Shown: positions 45,665 to 54,744 of the stretch, in pieces
How positions within the stretch are numbered: the first letter of the stretch is position 1
Layout: every line of letters starts with the position of its first letter
DNA from: Sphaerisporangium corydalis
GTDB taxonomy: Bacteria > Actinomycetota > Actinomycetes > Streptosporangiales > Streptosporangiaceae
Direction of reading: 5' to 3'
Length of the DNA stretch: 64,000 bases
NCBI RefSeq assembly: GCF_025506355.1
Contig: NZ_JANZYP010000051.1
Location: 1 to 64,000, forward strand
Translations under genes and position numbers: made by a program
The notes under the pieces: model-generated
What the model was told of the DNA's origin: nothing
The model's database searches: none
The model's input: the letters and a program-made list of their open reading frames with translations, nothing else

Positions 45665-46465
45665 ATGACCCGTGGTGAGACCGGACCCGACTTCATCGAG
45701 GCGCTGGCGCGCGGCCTCGACGTCATCCGGGCGTTCCGGCCGGGACACCCCGTCATGTCCCTGGCCGAGGTGGCCGCCGCCGCCGGGCTGGCCCGCCCGA
45801 CGGCGCGGCGCATCCTGCTGACCCTTCAGGAGCTCGGGTACGCCAGGGCCGAGCGGAACGGCTTCGCCCTCACCCCCCGCGTGCTCGAACTGGGCGTCTC
45901 CTACGTCCGCTCGATGGGGCTGTGGGAGGTCGCCAGGCCGCACATGGAGTGGCTGGTGGAGCGGACGCACGAGTCGTCGTCCATCGCCCAGCTCGACGGA
46001 TCCGACATCGTCTACGTCGCCAGGGTGGCGGTCCCGAAGATCGTCACCCTGTCGGTGCAGGTCGGGACCAGGTTCCCCGCGCTGCAGACCTCCCTGGGCA
46101 AGGTGCTGCTCGCCGGGCTCGCGCCCGCCGAGGTGGAGCGGGTCCTCGCGCAGCCCAGCCGGTCGGGCATCGAGCCGCGCTGGCGCCCGGCCCCCGGCGA
46201 GCGCGAGGCGGCGCTGCGCGCGGTGCGGGCCAAGGGCTGGGCGCTGACCGACGAGCAGCTCGCCCCCGGGATCCGGTCGGTGGCCGCGCCGCTGCGCGAC
46301 GGGCTCGGCAACGTCATCGCCGCCGTCAACGTCAACGCGCACGCCGCGGAGACCTCGGTGGAGAAGCTGACCGAGGAACACCTGCCGCTGCTGCTGCGGA
46401 CCTCGGCCGCGATCAGCGCCGACTGGGCCCTGTACGACTCCGTCCCCCAGGTCACGGCCTCCTGA
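45665..46465 (+). CDS. IclR family regulator (PcaR/PobR-like)
   Basis: 266 aa. N-terminal winged helix (MSLAEVAAAAGLARPTARRIL at about 38-58), then the IclR effector domain (YVARVAVPKIVTLSVQVGTRFPA; SVAAPLRDGLGNVIAAVNV). This group includes activators of protocatechuate and p-hydroxybenzoate catabolism. Located 66 bases after the amidohydrolase gene, with AGGAGAG before its ATG. The CGGAC-N4-GTCCG boxes between the divergent operons are its probable targets. Confidence 0.9.
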   Translation: MTRGETGPDFIEALARGLDVIRAFRPGHPVMSLAEVAAAAGLARPTARRILLTLQELGYARAERNGFALTPRVLELGVSYVRSMGLWEVARPHMEWLVERTHESSSIAQLDGSDIVYVARVAVPKIVTLSVQVGTRFPALQTSLGKVLLAGLAPAEVERVLAQPSRSGIEPRWRPAPGEREAALRAVRAKGWALTDEQLAPGIRSVAAPLRDGLGNVIAAVNVNAHAAETSVEKLTEEHLPLLLRTSAAISADWALYDSVPQVTAS

Positions 46466-46515
46466 CCGTACGGCGCCCCTGACCGCCGCCACCTTCCCGA
46501 CCGGCCGCCGGCGGC

Positions 46516-47115
46516 TCAGCCGTGGGGCGTGTCGATGAGGGGGGTGTCGACCAGGTGCTCGATCAGGAACCAGGTCTGCAGCTCGCCGGTGCGGATGATG
46601 TCGGAGACCAGCACGTCGTTGGTGCCGTCGTCGCCCATCTCGTCGGCGCGCGACGCCGCGTCGTGGGCGGCGACGAGGATGGTCTCGTGCGCCTCGATCA
46701 GGCGCGAGAGCATCGAGGGGACGCCCTCGGCCCCGTCGGGCGGGCGCGGGATGACGGTGATCTCCGCGACGTGCCGGGGGTCGCCGACCGCGACGCCGCC
46801 GAGGGTCTGCACCCGCTCGGCGAGCACGTCCACCAGCGCGAGCTGCTCGCCGGCGTGCTTGTCCAGCAACAGGTGCAACTGGTAGAACGTCGGGCCGCGC
46901 ATCAGCCAGTGGTGCTTCTTGTACAGGCTGTAGAGGATCTGGGTGTCGGCCAGGATCTGGTTGAGCCGCTGGCAGGAGTACATCCTGGCGTCGAAGGAGA
47001 GGCCCAGCGGGAACTGGCGGACGGTGCCGAAGGCCTGGATCTGGACGTTGTCGAGGTGCAGCCACGGCTGGCTGCTGCCGTTCCGCCCGGCCTTGGTGGA
47101 GCGCTTGACAGCCAA
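46516..47115 (-). CDS. Dps family DNA-binding ferritin-like protein
   Basis: 199 aa from TTG with AGGGGA six bases upstream; ATG at 47130 or 47142 lack ribosome sites. Ferroxidase residues are visible: KKHHWLMRGPTFYQLHLLLDKHAGEQ (His, Asp and Glu), preceded by LNQILADTQILYSLY. Dps dodecamers oxidise Fe(II) with H2O2, store iron and protect DNA in stress and stationary phase. The basic N-terminal tail (AVKRSTKAGRNG) would bind DNA. Monocistronic and divergent from a TetR gene. Confidence 0.92.
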   Translation of the reverse strand: MAVKRSTKAGRNGSSQPWLHLDNVQIQAFGTVRQFPLGLSFDARMYSCQRLNQILADTQILYSLYKKHHWLMRGPTFYQLHLLLDKHAGEQLALVDVLAERVQTLGGVAVGDPRHVAEITVIPRPPDGAEGVPSMLSRLIEAHETILVAAHDAASRADEMGDDGTNDVLVSDIIRTGELQTWFLIEHLVDTPLIDTPHG

Positions 47116-47241
47116 TGCAGGTCCCCTCATCGCACGACACATCAGGATGCGCTCAGACGTTCCCGCGAATGTCCCAACAGAGCGCCTCAAGAGCCCTAAA
47201 AACGGACAAGACGCTCTCGGTCGCCCCGCTCTGGACCGGGG

Positions 47242-47259
47242 ACTACACACAGGTGTAGT
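47242..47259. promoter_or_regulatory. Operator-like inverted repeat upstream of TetR-ABC exporter operon
   Basis: ACTACAC at 47242-47248 and GTGTAGT at 47253-47259 form a perfect 7-bp inverted repeat with a 4-base spacer, 44 bases before the TetR start. Typical size and position of an autoregulatory TetR operator. Confidence 0.7.
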
Positions 47260-47303
47260 ATCCTGCACTGTCGAGTAGTAAGCCACACCTGAAGGTAGGA
47301 CGG

Positions 47304-47975
47304 ATGGCAGTGACGACGGCCGACCCCGAGGACCTCACGGCCCGCGCCCGCATCAGGGACGCGGCCATGGCGCAGTTCGGGGAGCACGGATTCGAGCGGG
47401 CGACGATCCGGGGGATCGCCGTGGCCGCCGGGGTGTCCTCAGGCCTGGTGCGCCACCACTTCGGCTCCAAGCAGGGGCTCCTCGAGGCGTGCGACGCCCA
47501 CCTGGTCAAGACGGTCCGCCGCCTCAACTCCCAGGCCGCGGGCGGCGCCCCCGACCTCAACCCGCTCGCCGCGCTGGGCCCCTACCAGGCCTATCTGGCG
47601 CGCTCCCTGATCGAGGGAGGCGCCGCGCCGCTGTTCGACGAGATGGTCGCCCTGGGCGAGGGCTGGCTCGCCGACGCCGACCGGAGCCGTCCCGACCCGC
47701 CCGACGTCGGGCCCAGGGTCCGGTCGGCGGTGATCGCCGCGATGGCGCTGGGCATCGGGATCCTGCGGCGGCACGTGTCCAGGGGCATGGGCGCCGACCT
47801 GTCCGGCCCCGAAGGCGAGCGGCTGCTCATGCGGGCCCTGCTCGACATCCACTCCCACCCCCTGCTCAGCCTGGAGGAGGCCGCCGCGGCCAGGGAGGCC
47901 CTTGACAGGACGCCGTCCCCGGCCGGCCCCGCGACCCCGCGCGGGCCCGCACCCACACAAGGAGGATCACGATGA
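47304..47975 (+). CDS. TetR/AcrR family regulator of an ABC exporter
   Basis: 223 aa. [32 protein letters not shown] at about 30-60. AGGTAGGA precedes ATG. The stop overlaps the ATPase start (ATGA), so regulator, ATPase and permease form one operon, a common arrangement for drug or polyketide exporters. The Pro/Ala-rich tail after residue 195 has no visible fold. Confidence 0.9.
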   Translation: MAVTTADPEDLTARARIRDAAMAQFGEHGFERATIRGIAVAAGVSSGLVRHHFGSKQGLLEACDAHLVKTVRRLNSQAAGGAPDLNPLAALGPYQAYLARSLIEGGAAPLFDEMVALGEGWLADADRSRPDPPDVGPRVRSAVIAAMALGIGILRRHVSRGMGADLSGPEGERLLMRALLDIHSHPLLSLEEAAAAREALDRTPSPAGPATPRGPAPTQGGSR

Positions 47976-48955
47976 GCGACGCCGTCTCGGTGGCCGGGCT
48001 GGTCAAGACGTTCGGCGCCACCAGGGCGCTGGACGGCCTGGACCTGGTGGTACGCACCGGCGAGGTCCACGGTTTCCTCGGGCCCAACGGCGCGGGGAAG
48101 AGCACCACGCTCCGGATCCTGCTGGGCCTGACACGCGCAGACGCGGGCACCGCGCTGCTGCTCGGCGCCGACCCGTGGGCCGGCGCGCCCGAACTGCACC
48201 GCCGCCTCGCGTACGTGCCCGGTGACGTCACCCTGTGGCCGAACCTGTCCGGCGGCGAGGTCATCGACCTGCTCGGCCGGCTGCGCGGCGGGGTGGACCG
48301 GCGCCGCCGCGCCGACCTGCTGGAGCGCTTCGACCTGGACCCCCGCAAGAAGGGCCGCGCCTACTCCAAGGGCAACCGGCAGAAGGTGGCCCTGGTCGCC
48401 GCCCTGGCCTCGGACGTGGAGCTGCTGCTGCTCGACGAGCCGACGTCGGGACTGGACCCGCTGATGGAGGAGGTGTTCCGCGACGTCATCCGGGAGGAAC
48501 AGCGGCGCGGCGACCGTACGGTGCTGCTGTCCAGCCACATCCTGGCCGAGGTCGAGGCGCTGTGCGACCGGCTCACCATCATCCGCGACGGCCGGGCCGT
48601 CGAGACCGGGACCCTGGCCGGCCTGCGCCACCTGACCCGCACCTTCGTCGAGGCCGACCTGGCGGGCCCGGCGGACGGGCTGGCCGGCCTGCCCGGCGTG
48701 CACGACCTGCGCACGGAGAACGGCCGGGTGCTCTTCGACGTCGACACCGACGCGCTCGGCCCGGTGCTGGGCCGGCTCGCCACGGCGGGCGTGCGCGGCC
48801 TGGTCAGCCGGCCGCCGACGCTGGAGGAGCTGTTCCTGCGGCACTACCACCGGACCGGGGCGACCGCTTCGACCACTTCGACCGGCTCGGCCACTTCGAC
48901 CGGCTCGACCGCTTCGACCGCCTCGGCCGGCGAGAGCGCGGAGGCGTCGCGATGA
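47972..48955 (+). CDS. ABC-2 type exporter ATP-binding protein
   Basis: 327 aa. Walker [10 protein letters not shown], signature [14 protein letters not shown] (the ABC-2 exporter variant of LSGGQ), Walker [14 protein letters not shown], and H-loop [14 protein letters not shown] precedes ATG. The last 25 residues are a low-complexity tail of Ser/Thr/Ala/Gly triplets encoded by a 9-bp repeat. Overlaps the permease start by ATGA. Confidence 0.93.
   Translation: MSDAVSVAGLVKTFGATRALDGLDLVVRTGEVHGFLGPNGAGKSTTLRILLGLTRADAGTALLLGADPWAGAPELHRRLAYVPGDVTLWPNLSGGEVIDLLGRLRGGVDRRRRADLLERFDLDPRKKGRAYSKGNRQKVALVAALASDVELLLLDEPTSGLDPLMEEVFRDVIREEQRRGDRTVLLSSHILAEVEALCDRLTIIRDGRAVETGTLAGLRHLTRTFVEADLAGPADGLAGLPGVHDLRTENGRVLFDVDTDALGPVLGRLATAGVRGLVSRPPTLEELFLRHYHRTGATASTTSTGSATSTGSTASTASAGESAEASR
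48863..48925 (+). repeat. Seven 9-bp tandem repeats within the ATPase gene
   Basis: Seven units of the type ACCNNNTCG (for example ACCGCTTCG, ACCACTTCG, ACCGGCTCG) run without a break and encode a T/A-x-S triplet repeat at the C terminus. Length is a multiple of three, so unit loss or gain keeps the frame. Confidence 0.85.
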
Positions 48956-50562
48956 GCACGCTGACCGGTACCGGCGGGCTCGTCCGGCTGATCCTGCGGC
49001 GGGACCGGGCGCTGATGCCGGTGTGGGTGGTCATCCCCTGCCTGATCCCCGTGGCGTTCGTCTCCGCGTTCGACGCCGGGTACCCCACCGCGCAGGCGCG
49101 CGCGGCGTACGCCGCCACCAGCGTCCACAACGCGGCCTTCACCGTGACCTACGGCCCCCTGAGCGGCTCCGGCCTCGGCGAGCTGGTGACCTGGCGCGCG
49201 GGGTTCATCCCCGTCGTGGTCGCCCTGGCCGCCGTGCTCATGGTCGTGCGGCACACACGCGCCGAGGAGGAGGCCGGCCGGCGCGAGCTGATCGGCGCCA
49301 CCGCCGTCGGGCGCCACGCGGGCCTGGCCGCCGCCCTGGCCGCCACCTGCGGGGCCGCCCTGGTCCTCGGGCTGCTGTCGGCCCTGGCGCTGACCGGCGC
49401 GGGGCTGCCCGCCACCGGCTCGCTGGCGTACGGGCTCGGGCTCGCCGCCGCGGGCTGGGTCTTCGCCGGCGTCGGCGCGGTGGCCGCCCAGCTCACCTCC
49501 GGCGCCGGGGGAGCCAGGGGCGCCGGGATCACCGTCCTGGTGGCCGCGTTCCTGCTGCGGGGCGCCGGTGATGTCAGCGCGCGGTCCGGCGGCGGGCTGG
49601 GCGGGCTCTCCTGGCTCTCGCCGATCGGCTGGGCGCACCGGATGCGGCCGTTCGCCGGCGAACGCTGGTGGGTACTCGGGCTCGCCGCCTGCGCGGTCGC
49701 CGCGCTCACGGCGTCGGCCGCCGCCCTGTCCGCGCGGCGCGACCTCGGCGGCGGCCTGTTCCAGGCCCGCCTGGGCCCGGCCACCGCGGCGCCCGGCCTG
49801 CGCACCCCCCTCGCGCTGGCCTGGCGGCTGCACCGGGGGCCGCTGCTGGCACGGGCCGCGGGCTTCACCGTCCTCGGCCTCGTGCTCGGCGGCATCGCCC
49901 AGAGCGTCGGCGAGCTGCTGGACGGCGGCTCCCCGGCGGCGCGGGACGCCCTGGCCCGGCTGGGCGGCCGGGGCGCCCTCGCCGACCAGTACCTCACGGC
50001 GATGATGACGCTGCTCGGCCTGGTCGCCGCCGGGTACGCGGTCCAGGCGGTGCTCCGGCTCCGGGCCGAGGAGAGCGGCGGGCGGGCCGAACCCCTGCTG
50101 GCCGCCCCGGTCGGCCGGCTGCGCTGGGCCGGCGGCCACCTCGCCTTCGGGCTGCTCGGCCCGGCCGCCGGGCTGGTCCTGGCCGGGGCCGCCGCCGGGC
50201 TCGCGCACGGGATGAACACCGGTCACGTCGGGCGGGAGCTGCCCCGGCTGCTGGGCGCCGCCCTCGCGGAGCTGCCCGCGGTGTGGGTGTTCGCCGGTCT
50301 GGCGTTCGCGCTGGCCGGCCTGCTGCCCCGCCTCGCGGCCGGTGCCTTCGCCGTGCTCGCGGCGAGCCTGCTGCTCGGCTGGGTGGGCGCCGAGCTCCGG
50401 CTGGGCGGGTGGGTGACCGGCCTGTCGGTGTTCGCCCATGTCCCGCCGCTTCCGGGCGGGGACCTGTCCGTGCCGCCGCTCGCCGTGCTGACGGCCCTCG
50501 CGGCGGCCCTCACCGGGCTCGGGCTGCTGGGGTTGCGGCACCGCGACCTTCCCGTCGGCTGA
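48952..50562 (+). CDS. ABC exporter permease (polyketide antibiotic exporter type)
   Basis: 536 aa with about twelve hydrophobic segments in two similar halves, as in the long ABC-2 permeases annotated as exporters of polyketide antibiotics. [18 protein letters not shown] opens the first half, [22 protein letters not shown] the second. Forms the channel for the ATPase upstream. The substrate is not known; the RppA/cupin pathway product downstream is one possibility by proximity only. Confidence 0.88.
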   Translation: MSTLTGTGGLVRLILRRDRALMPVWVVIPCLIPVAFVSAFDAGYPTAQARAAYAATSVHNAAFTVTYGPLSGSGLGELVTWRAGFIPVVVALAAVLMVVRHTRAEEEAGRRELIGATAVGRHAGLAAALAATCGAALVLGLLSALALTGAGLPATGSLAYGLGLAAAGWVFAGVGAVAAQLTSGAGGARGAGITVLVAAFLLRGAGDVSARSGGGLGGLSWLSPIGWAHRMRPFAGERWWVLGLAACAVAALTASAAALSARRDLGGGLFQARLGPATAAPGLRTPLALAWRLHRGPLLARAAGFTVLGLVLGGIAQSVGELLDGGSPAARDALARLGGRGALADQYLTAMMTLLGLVAAGYAVQAVLRLRAEESGGRAEPLLAAPVGRLRWAGGHLAFGLLGPAAGLVLAGAAAGLAHGMNTGHVGRELPRLLGAALAELPAVWVFAGLAFALAGLLPRLAAGAFAVLAASLLLGWVGAELRLGGWVTGLSVFAHVPPLPGGDLSVPPLAVLTALAAALTGLGLLGLRHRDLPVG

Positions 50563-50941
50563 GATCCGTCACGGTCACGCAGGGTGGTGATCATTCAACT
50601 ATCTGTGAAATGGCGTTCAGGGTAAAGGCTCTTGACGCGACCCTGTCTCCGGGGAAACCTGTCTTATACCCAAAAAGCGACCCGATTAATCCACTGCCCG
50701 ACAAGATGGTAATTGGTATTGCATTACGGACATTGCAATTGTCCTGTGGTCAAACGCCCGAAGGGGGGTGTCATGGTCGGTTACTGGAGAAACGGATGGG
50801 GCGCCTGTTGTTCCGCGATGGTTGTTTCGCTTTCGAGTGGGCATCCATGTTACCGAACGACCTACCAGTGGGTAACAAGACGAACACGATTACGCCGATC
50901 CTCTATAGAGAGAATCAGCATAACCGTGTGGTTTGTAATGA
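50563..50941. other. AT-richer intergenic island
   Basis: 379 bases between the permease and cupin genes, clearly lower in G+C than all neighbours. It contains inverted repeats ATTGCA/TGCAAT (50718-50739) and TGTTACC/GGTAACA (50848-50877). A 70-codon reading frame starts at ATG 50773 behind a strong AAGGGGGG ribosome-like site and runs to 50985, overlapping the end of the cupin gene on the other strand. It has an N-terminal GYWRNGWGACC and is not recognised. No tRNA was identified. Confidence 0.5.
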
Positions 50942-51541
50942 TCAGCGGTGCGCGGCCTGGCCGACGTCCGGTCGTAGCGGGGTGAGCTGGGTTATGCCGT
51001 GCCGGAAACGCAGCGCCTCGATGGCCCTGTCGTCCGGGGGGACCTCGGCGAGGATCTCGGCGAGTTCCTCGAAATAGTGTTCATGACCGGCCGGGGCCGC
51101 CTGGAAGAGCATCCTCGCCGGCCTGGTCCCCGGATTGGAGAACGCGTGCGGGCAGCCGGGGGGGACGAAGGCCAGACTGCCCGGCCCGCCGCGTACGACG
51201 GTCTCCCCCGAGCGGGAGGTCCAGGACTGCCAGTCTCCCGAGCGGGGCGCGGCGGGGGCGAAGGCCAGCAGGTCGAGCTCCCCTTCCAGGACGTAGAAGA
51301 TCTCTTCGCCGTGGTCGTGGACGTGCGCCCCCACGTCCCAGCCGGGCGGTACCACCACCTCGAAGGTCGAGGCCACCGCGCTCCGGCCGCCGGTGACCTT
51401 GTAGGTGACGGTCATCGGCCCCAGGGCGAGGCGGGGGCCCTCGGACGGCCTCAGCGTCACCCCGTCGGCCACCGGGGCCGCCAGGGCACGCTCAGGGCCG
51501 CCGTGTCCCGCGGAGCCGGACGGGCGGCGGTGCCACCTCAC
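50942..51541 (-). CDS. Cupin oxygenase-like protein (MomA-like, probable THN to flaviolin)
   Basis: 199 aa. Cupin motif 1 is visible as GAHVHDHGEEIFYVLEG, with metal ligands His, His and Glu, and motif 2 as LAFVPPGCPHAFSN with the last His. GTG start overlaps the type III PKS stop (GTGA), so it is coupled. In streptomycetes a cupin monooxygenase (MomA) next to RppA oxidises 1,3,6,8-tetrahydroxynaphthalene to flaviolin; the same role is inferred here. Confidence 0.85.
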   Translation of the reverse strand: MRWHRRPSGSAGHGGPERALAAPVADGVTLRPSEGPRLALGPMTVTYKVTGGRSAVASTFEVVVPPGWDVGAHVHDHGEEIFYVLEGELDLLAFAPAAPRSGDWQSWTSRSGETVVRGGPGSLAFVPPGCPHAFSNPGTRPARMLFQAAPAGHEHYFEELAEILAEVPPDDRAIEALRFRHGITQLTPLRPDVGQAAHR

Positions 51542-52653
51542 GGGATCGGGTCGAGCATGCGGGCACGCTGCTGGTCGGCACGCGCGCGGAACACCGGGTC
51601 GGGGGTCTGCGTCACCCAGGTGCCGACGCAGAACTCGGCGGTGATCCCGGGCCCGAACCCCGCCACCAGGCACTTGTCGCCGTCGGTGGTGGCCGGGTCG
51701 TCGAAGGCCCGGCGCAGCACGTCCAGCACCACGGCGCTGGCGATGTTGCCGTAACTGGACAGCGTCGCCCGGCTGTGGGCGAAGGCGCCGGCGGGGACGT
51801 TCAGGTATTTGGCCAGGTCGTCGAGGATGCGGGGGCCGCCCGCGTGGACGATGTACAGATCGAGCTCGGAGGCGTCCCAGCCGTGGTCGGCGACCATCCT
51901 GCGTAAGGGGGGCGCGAGCCCCTCCATCGTCCGGGGCACCCGCTTGTCCAGCCGGAAGTGGAAGCCGGTGTCCCGCACCTCGTAGCTGATCCACGATTCG
52001 GTGCCGGGCATCAGGTAGGAGCCGCTGCGGTGGACGCGGATCCCGCTGCCTCCCTGGGCCCGCATCACGGTGGCCGCGACGGCGTCGCCGAACAGGCCGT
52101 TGGACAGCAGGTTGCCGAGGGCGGTGTCGGTCGGCTGGTAGCTCAGCGAGCAGAACTCACAGGCGACGATCAGCACGTTGGCCTGCGGATACACCTGGCA
52201 GTACTCGGCCGCCCTGTTGATGGCGGCCCCGCCCGCGGCGCAGCCCATCTGGGCGATCGGGAGCTGGGTGGTGCCGAGCCCGAAGCCCATGGTGTTGATC
52301 AGCCAGGCGGTCAGCGAGGGCATCATGAAGCCGGTGCACGAGACGTAGATGATGAGGTCGATGTCGTCCACGTCGAGGCTCGCGTTGCGCAGGGCCTCGC
52401 GGATGACGGCCGGGACGATCTTCTTGGCGTGCTGTTCGTACATGTCGTTGCGCGCGTGGAAGCCCGGGTGGGTCAGCGTCTCGTCGATGGGCTGCACGAG
52501 GTGCCGCTCCTGCACGCCGGTGTTGGCGATCAACCGGAGTGCCAGGTTGAGCTGGGGGTGGTCGGAGTGGAGCCGGCGGCACAGCTCCAGGGTTTCGGCC
52601 TGGGTGATCACATTTTCGGGAACGTGGACGGCAGGCCTGCACAGAACCGGCAT
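51538..52653 (-). CDS. Type III polyketide synthase, RppA-like (1,3,6,8-tetrahydroxynaphthalene synthase)
   Basis: 371 aa, the usual length. Catalytic Cys138 in MGCAAGG, His in VHAGGPRI and Asn in YGNIASA. AGGTGA lies six bases before ATG. RppA joins five malonyl-CoA units into tetrahydroxynaphthalene. Coupling to a cupin gene supports this over a chalcone or alkylresorcinol role. Product is likely a flaviolin-derived pigment. Confidence 0.92.
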   Translation of the reverse strand: MPVLCRPAVHVPENVITQAETLELCRRLHSDHPQLNLALRLIANTGVQERHLVQPIDETLTHPGFHARNDMYEQHAKKIVPAVIREALRNASLDVDDIDLIIYVSCTGFMMPSLTAWLINTMGFGLGTTQLPIAQMGCAAGGAAINRAAEYCQVYPQANVLIVACEFCSLSYQPTDTALGNLLSNGLFGDAVAATVMRAQGGSGIRVHRSGSYLMPGTESWISYEVRDTGFHFRLDKRVPRTMEGLAPPLRRMVADHGWDASELDLYIVHAGGPRILDDLAKYLNVPAGAFAHSRATLSSYGNIASAVVLDVLRRAFDDPATTDGDKCLVAGFGPGITAEFCVGTWVTQTPDPVFRARADQQRARMLDPIP

Positions 52654-53697
52654 GGCTATCACCTGGATCCTGAGTAAGGGGTGCTGGGGGAGAGGGGCCC
52701 CGCCGTGGCGAGGCGCGGTGGGACGAGGTGAGGGTGGAGGTGGGGCGCGCGAGCTGAGGTGGGCCGGGGTGGGTTCGGGCGCGCGGGGGTGAAGCAGGCC
52801 GAGGGAGAGGGCGCGCCGAAGAGAGGGGACGGGGGGTGAGCGGGGTCGCGCGCGAAGGAATGAGCCAGGGCTGCTGTGGTGACTGTGACGAGGAGGGACT
52901 GGTGGGGGGTGGGTCACAGGGCGGGGCACGGGAAGGCGTGTGAGGCCGGCGGTGAAGCCCGGATGCCCGCCCTGGAGGGGCGCGCACGGACTTCTGTGCG
53001 GCTAATTCCACCAGGCGTCGTCGCTTAGGCAATTAGTCGCGTTCCTCACGCGAGGCGGAGTGATTAGGGTTCCTCGAGGGGCTGTGATCGAGTGTAAGTA
53101 AGCAGTGATATGTCTGACAACTAGGCGTCGATACTTTTTACATATGGTAGGCCGTCGTTCCCGTAGGATCCTTCGCGAATCCATCCGGGAACGTGGCGTC
53201 ACGGCGGCGAAACTTGGGCTCGCGCACAAGCCCTCAGGCCCGTTTCCCGGTGAATCCCGGAGAAGTCGAGCGGTTTGCATTCATCGACTGTGCGATGAGT
53301 GACGGACCGCCGGGCGGCGTCACGTTGCGTCACCCGGCGCGACTCCAAGAAGGACGATCGGTCACCGGACGGCGATGCGAAGTCGGGCCGGGCTGTTCCT
53401 GGATTCGCGGCCGTGAAACGATTCACCTCTATCAGGCATAAGGTGCATCAAATAAGCAGATCGAGGAACGAACGGGCACAAAGTTTCGGAGCCCGGTATC
53501 GGTAAGGCGCGGCGCGAACCGATTTGGCGCGGGGGGCCCGGGCGTGGGGAATCCGGCGGCACCGGCGCCGGGAAACGATCTTCGGGGATCCGGGGGCGGG
53601 CGGCGGCCGTCGTACCCGACCGCACCGGGCACAGGATGTCGGGTCCGGTCGCGGGCGCCGGGCCTAGCGTCGGTGAGCAGAAGGGAAGGGAGCCGGG
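52654..53697. other. Long intergenic region with strand-biased G-rich part
   Basis: 1044 bases without a credible gene. Bases about 52675-52980 are strongly purine/G-rich on the + strand with many G-runs, so the leader of the leftward PKS transcript would be C-rich and the + strand could form G-quadruplexes. Bases about 53000-53470 are AT-richer and probably hold promoters. Short frames here (for example 53105-53302, 53193-53441) lack ribosome sites and family resemblance. Confidence 0.5.
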
Positions 53698-54564
53698 ATG
53701 CTGGAGCGGCTGAACCAGGCCATGGAGCACATCGAGCGCAACCTCGATCAGCCGATCGAGGTGTCCGAGCTCGCGCGGATCGCCGTCATGTCGGAGTACC
53801 ACCTCCGGCGGCTGTTCTCCGCGCTGGCGGGCATCCCGCTGTCGGAGTACATCCGCCGGCGGAGGCTCACCGTCGCGGGCGCCCAGGTGCTCGCGGGGCA
53901 GGACACGCTGCTCGATATCGGGGTGCGTTATGGCTACGGCTCGGGCGAGGCGTTCGCCCGCGCCTTCCGCGCTGTCCACGGCGTCGGGCCGGGCGAGGCC
54001 AGGCGCACGGGCGCCGCTCTGCGCTCCCAGTCACGGATGTCCTTCCGCCTCACGATCGAAGGGAACGGCAGCATGCGATATCGGGTGGTCGAGAAAGAGG
54101 AGTTCCGCGTGGTGGGCAGGAAGGCCCGCGTGCCCCTGGTCCACGAGGGGATGAACCCCGCGATCGTCGAGTTCGTCCGGAGCATCGACAAGGAGACCAC
54201 GCGGCGCCTCGCGGAGCTCTCCGACCAGGAGCCGCAGGGCATCGTCAACGTGAGCGACGACCTGGCCGGCAGCCGTGCCGAGGGCACCGAGCTCGATTAC
54301 TACTACGGTGTGGCGACCGGCGCCCCCGTGCCCCCGGACATGGAGGCCATCCCCTGCCCCGCGGGGACGTGGGCGGTCTTCGAGAGTTCGGGCGCGTTCC
54401 CGCAGACGCTCCAGTACATGTGGCGGGACGTGTTCACCCAGTGGTTCCCCTCCAACCCCTACCAGAGCAGGCCGGGGCCGGAGATCCTCCGCACGCTGCT
54501 GTCACCGGACGGCGCCGAGGCCGAGGCCGAGCTGTGGATCCCCGTGGAGCGGACCGAGGGCTGA
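53698..54564 (+). CDS. AraC family regulator with GyrI-like effector domain
   Basis: 288 aa. Two HTH motifs at residues about 20-100 (VSELARIAVMSEYHLRRLFSA; DIGVRYGYGSGEAFARAFRA), then a GyrI-like/SOUL-type small-molecule binding domain at about 125-288 (VGRKARVP; DYYYGVATGAPVPPDM; WFPSNPYQSRPGPE). Same layout as Rob and related multidrug-responsive activators. GGGAGC precedes ATG. Target genes unknown. Confidence 0.92.
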   Translation: MLERLNQAMEHIERNLDQPIEVSELARIAVMSEYHLRRLFSALAGIPLSEYIRRRRLTVAGAQVLAGQDTLLDIGVRYGYGSGEAFARAFRAVHGVGPGEARRTGAALRSQSRMSFRLTIEGNGSMRYRVVEKEEFRVVGRKARVPLVHEGMNPAIVEFVRSIDKETTRRLAELSDQEPQGIVNVSDDLAGSRAEGTELDYYYGVATGAPVPPDMEAIPCPAGTWAVFESSGAFPQTLQYMWRDVFTQWFPSNPYQSRPGPEILRTLLSPDGAEAEAELWIPVERTEG

Positions 54565-54744
54565 AAGTGCGATGGCGCGGGCCGATATTGAACTGTCATG
54601 TCCGGGAAGCCCTATTTTGGACTCCCCGGCTATGTCACGGCGGCCCGCGCCGATCGCAGAATTGCCGGTCGCTTGACGCAAGCGGGATCAGACATTTGAT
54701 CACGCCAAGTCCGGCGATGATCGTGATATGACTAAGATCGCGCA

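Noticed and set aside
46504-46515. GCCGCCGGCGGC palindrome between iclR and dps as a terminator
   Set aside because: No loop is possible without losing most of the stem; too weak to call.
42761-47140. Very long - strand frame spanning CoA-transferase, amidohydrolase and IclR region
   Set aside because: Only the part up to 43948 is real (CaiB family); the rest is antisense to + strand genes.
53105-53505. Short overlapping frames in the 52.7-53.7 kb gap
   Set aside because: No ribosome sites, no family resemblance, and several mutually overlapping frames.
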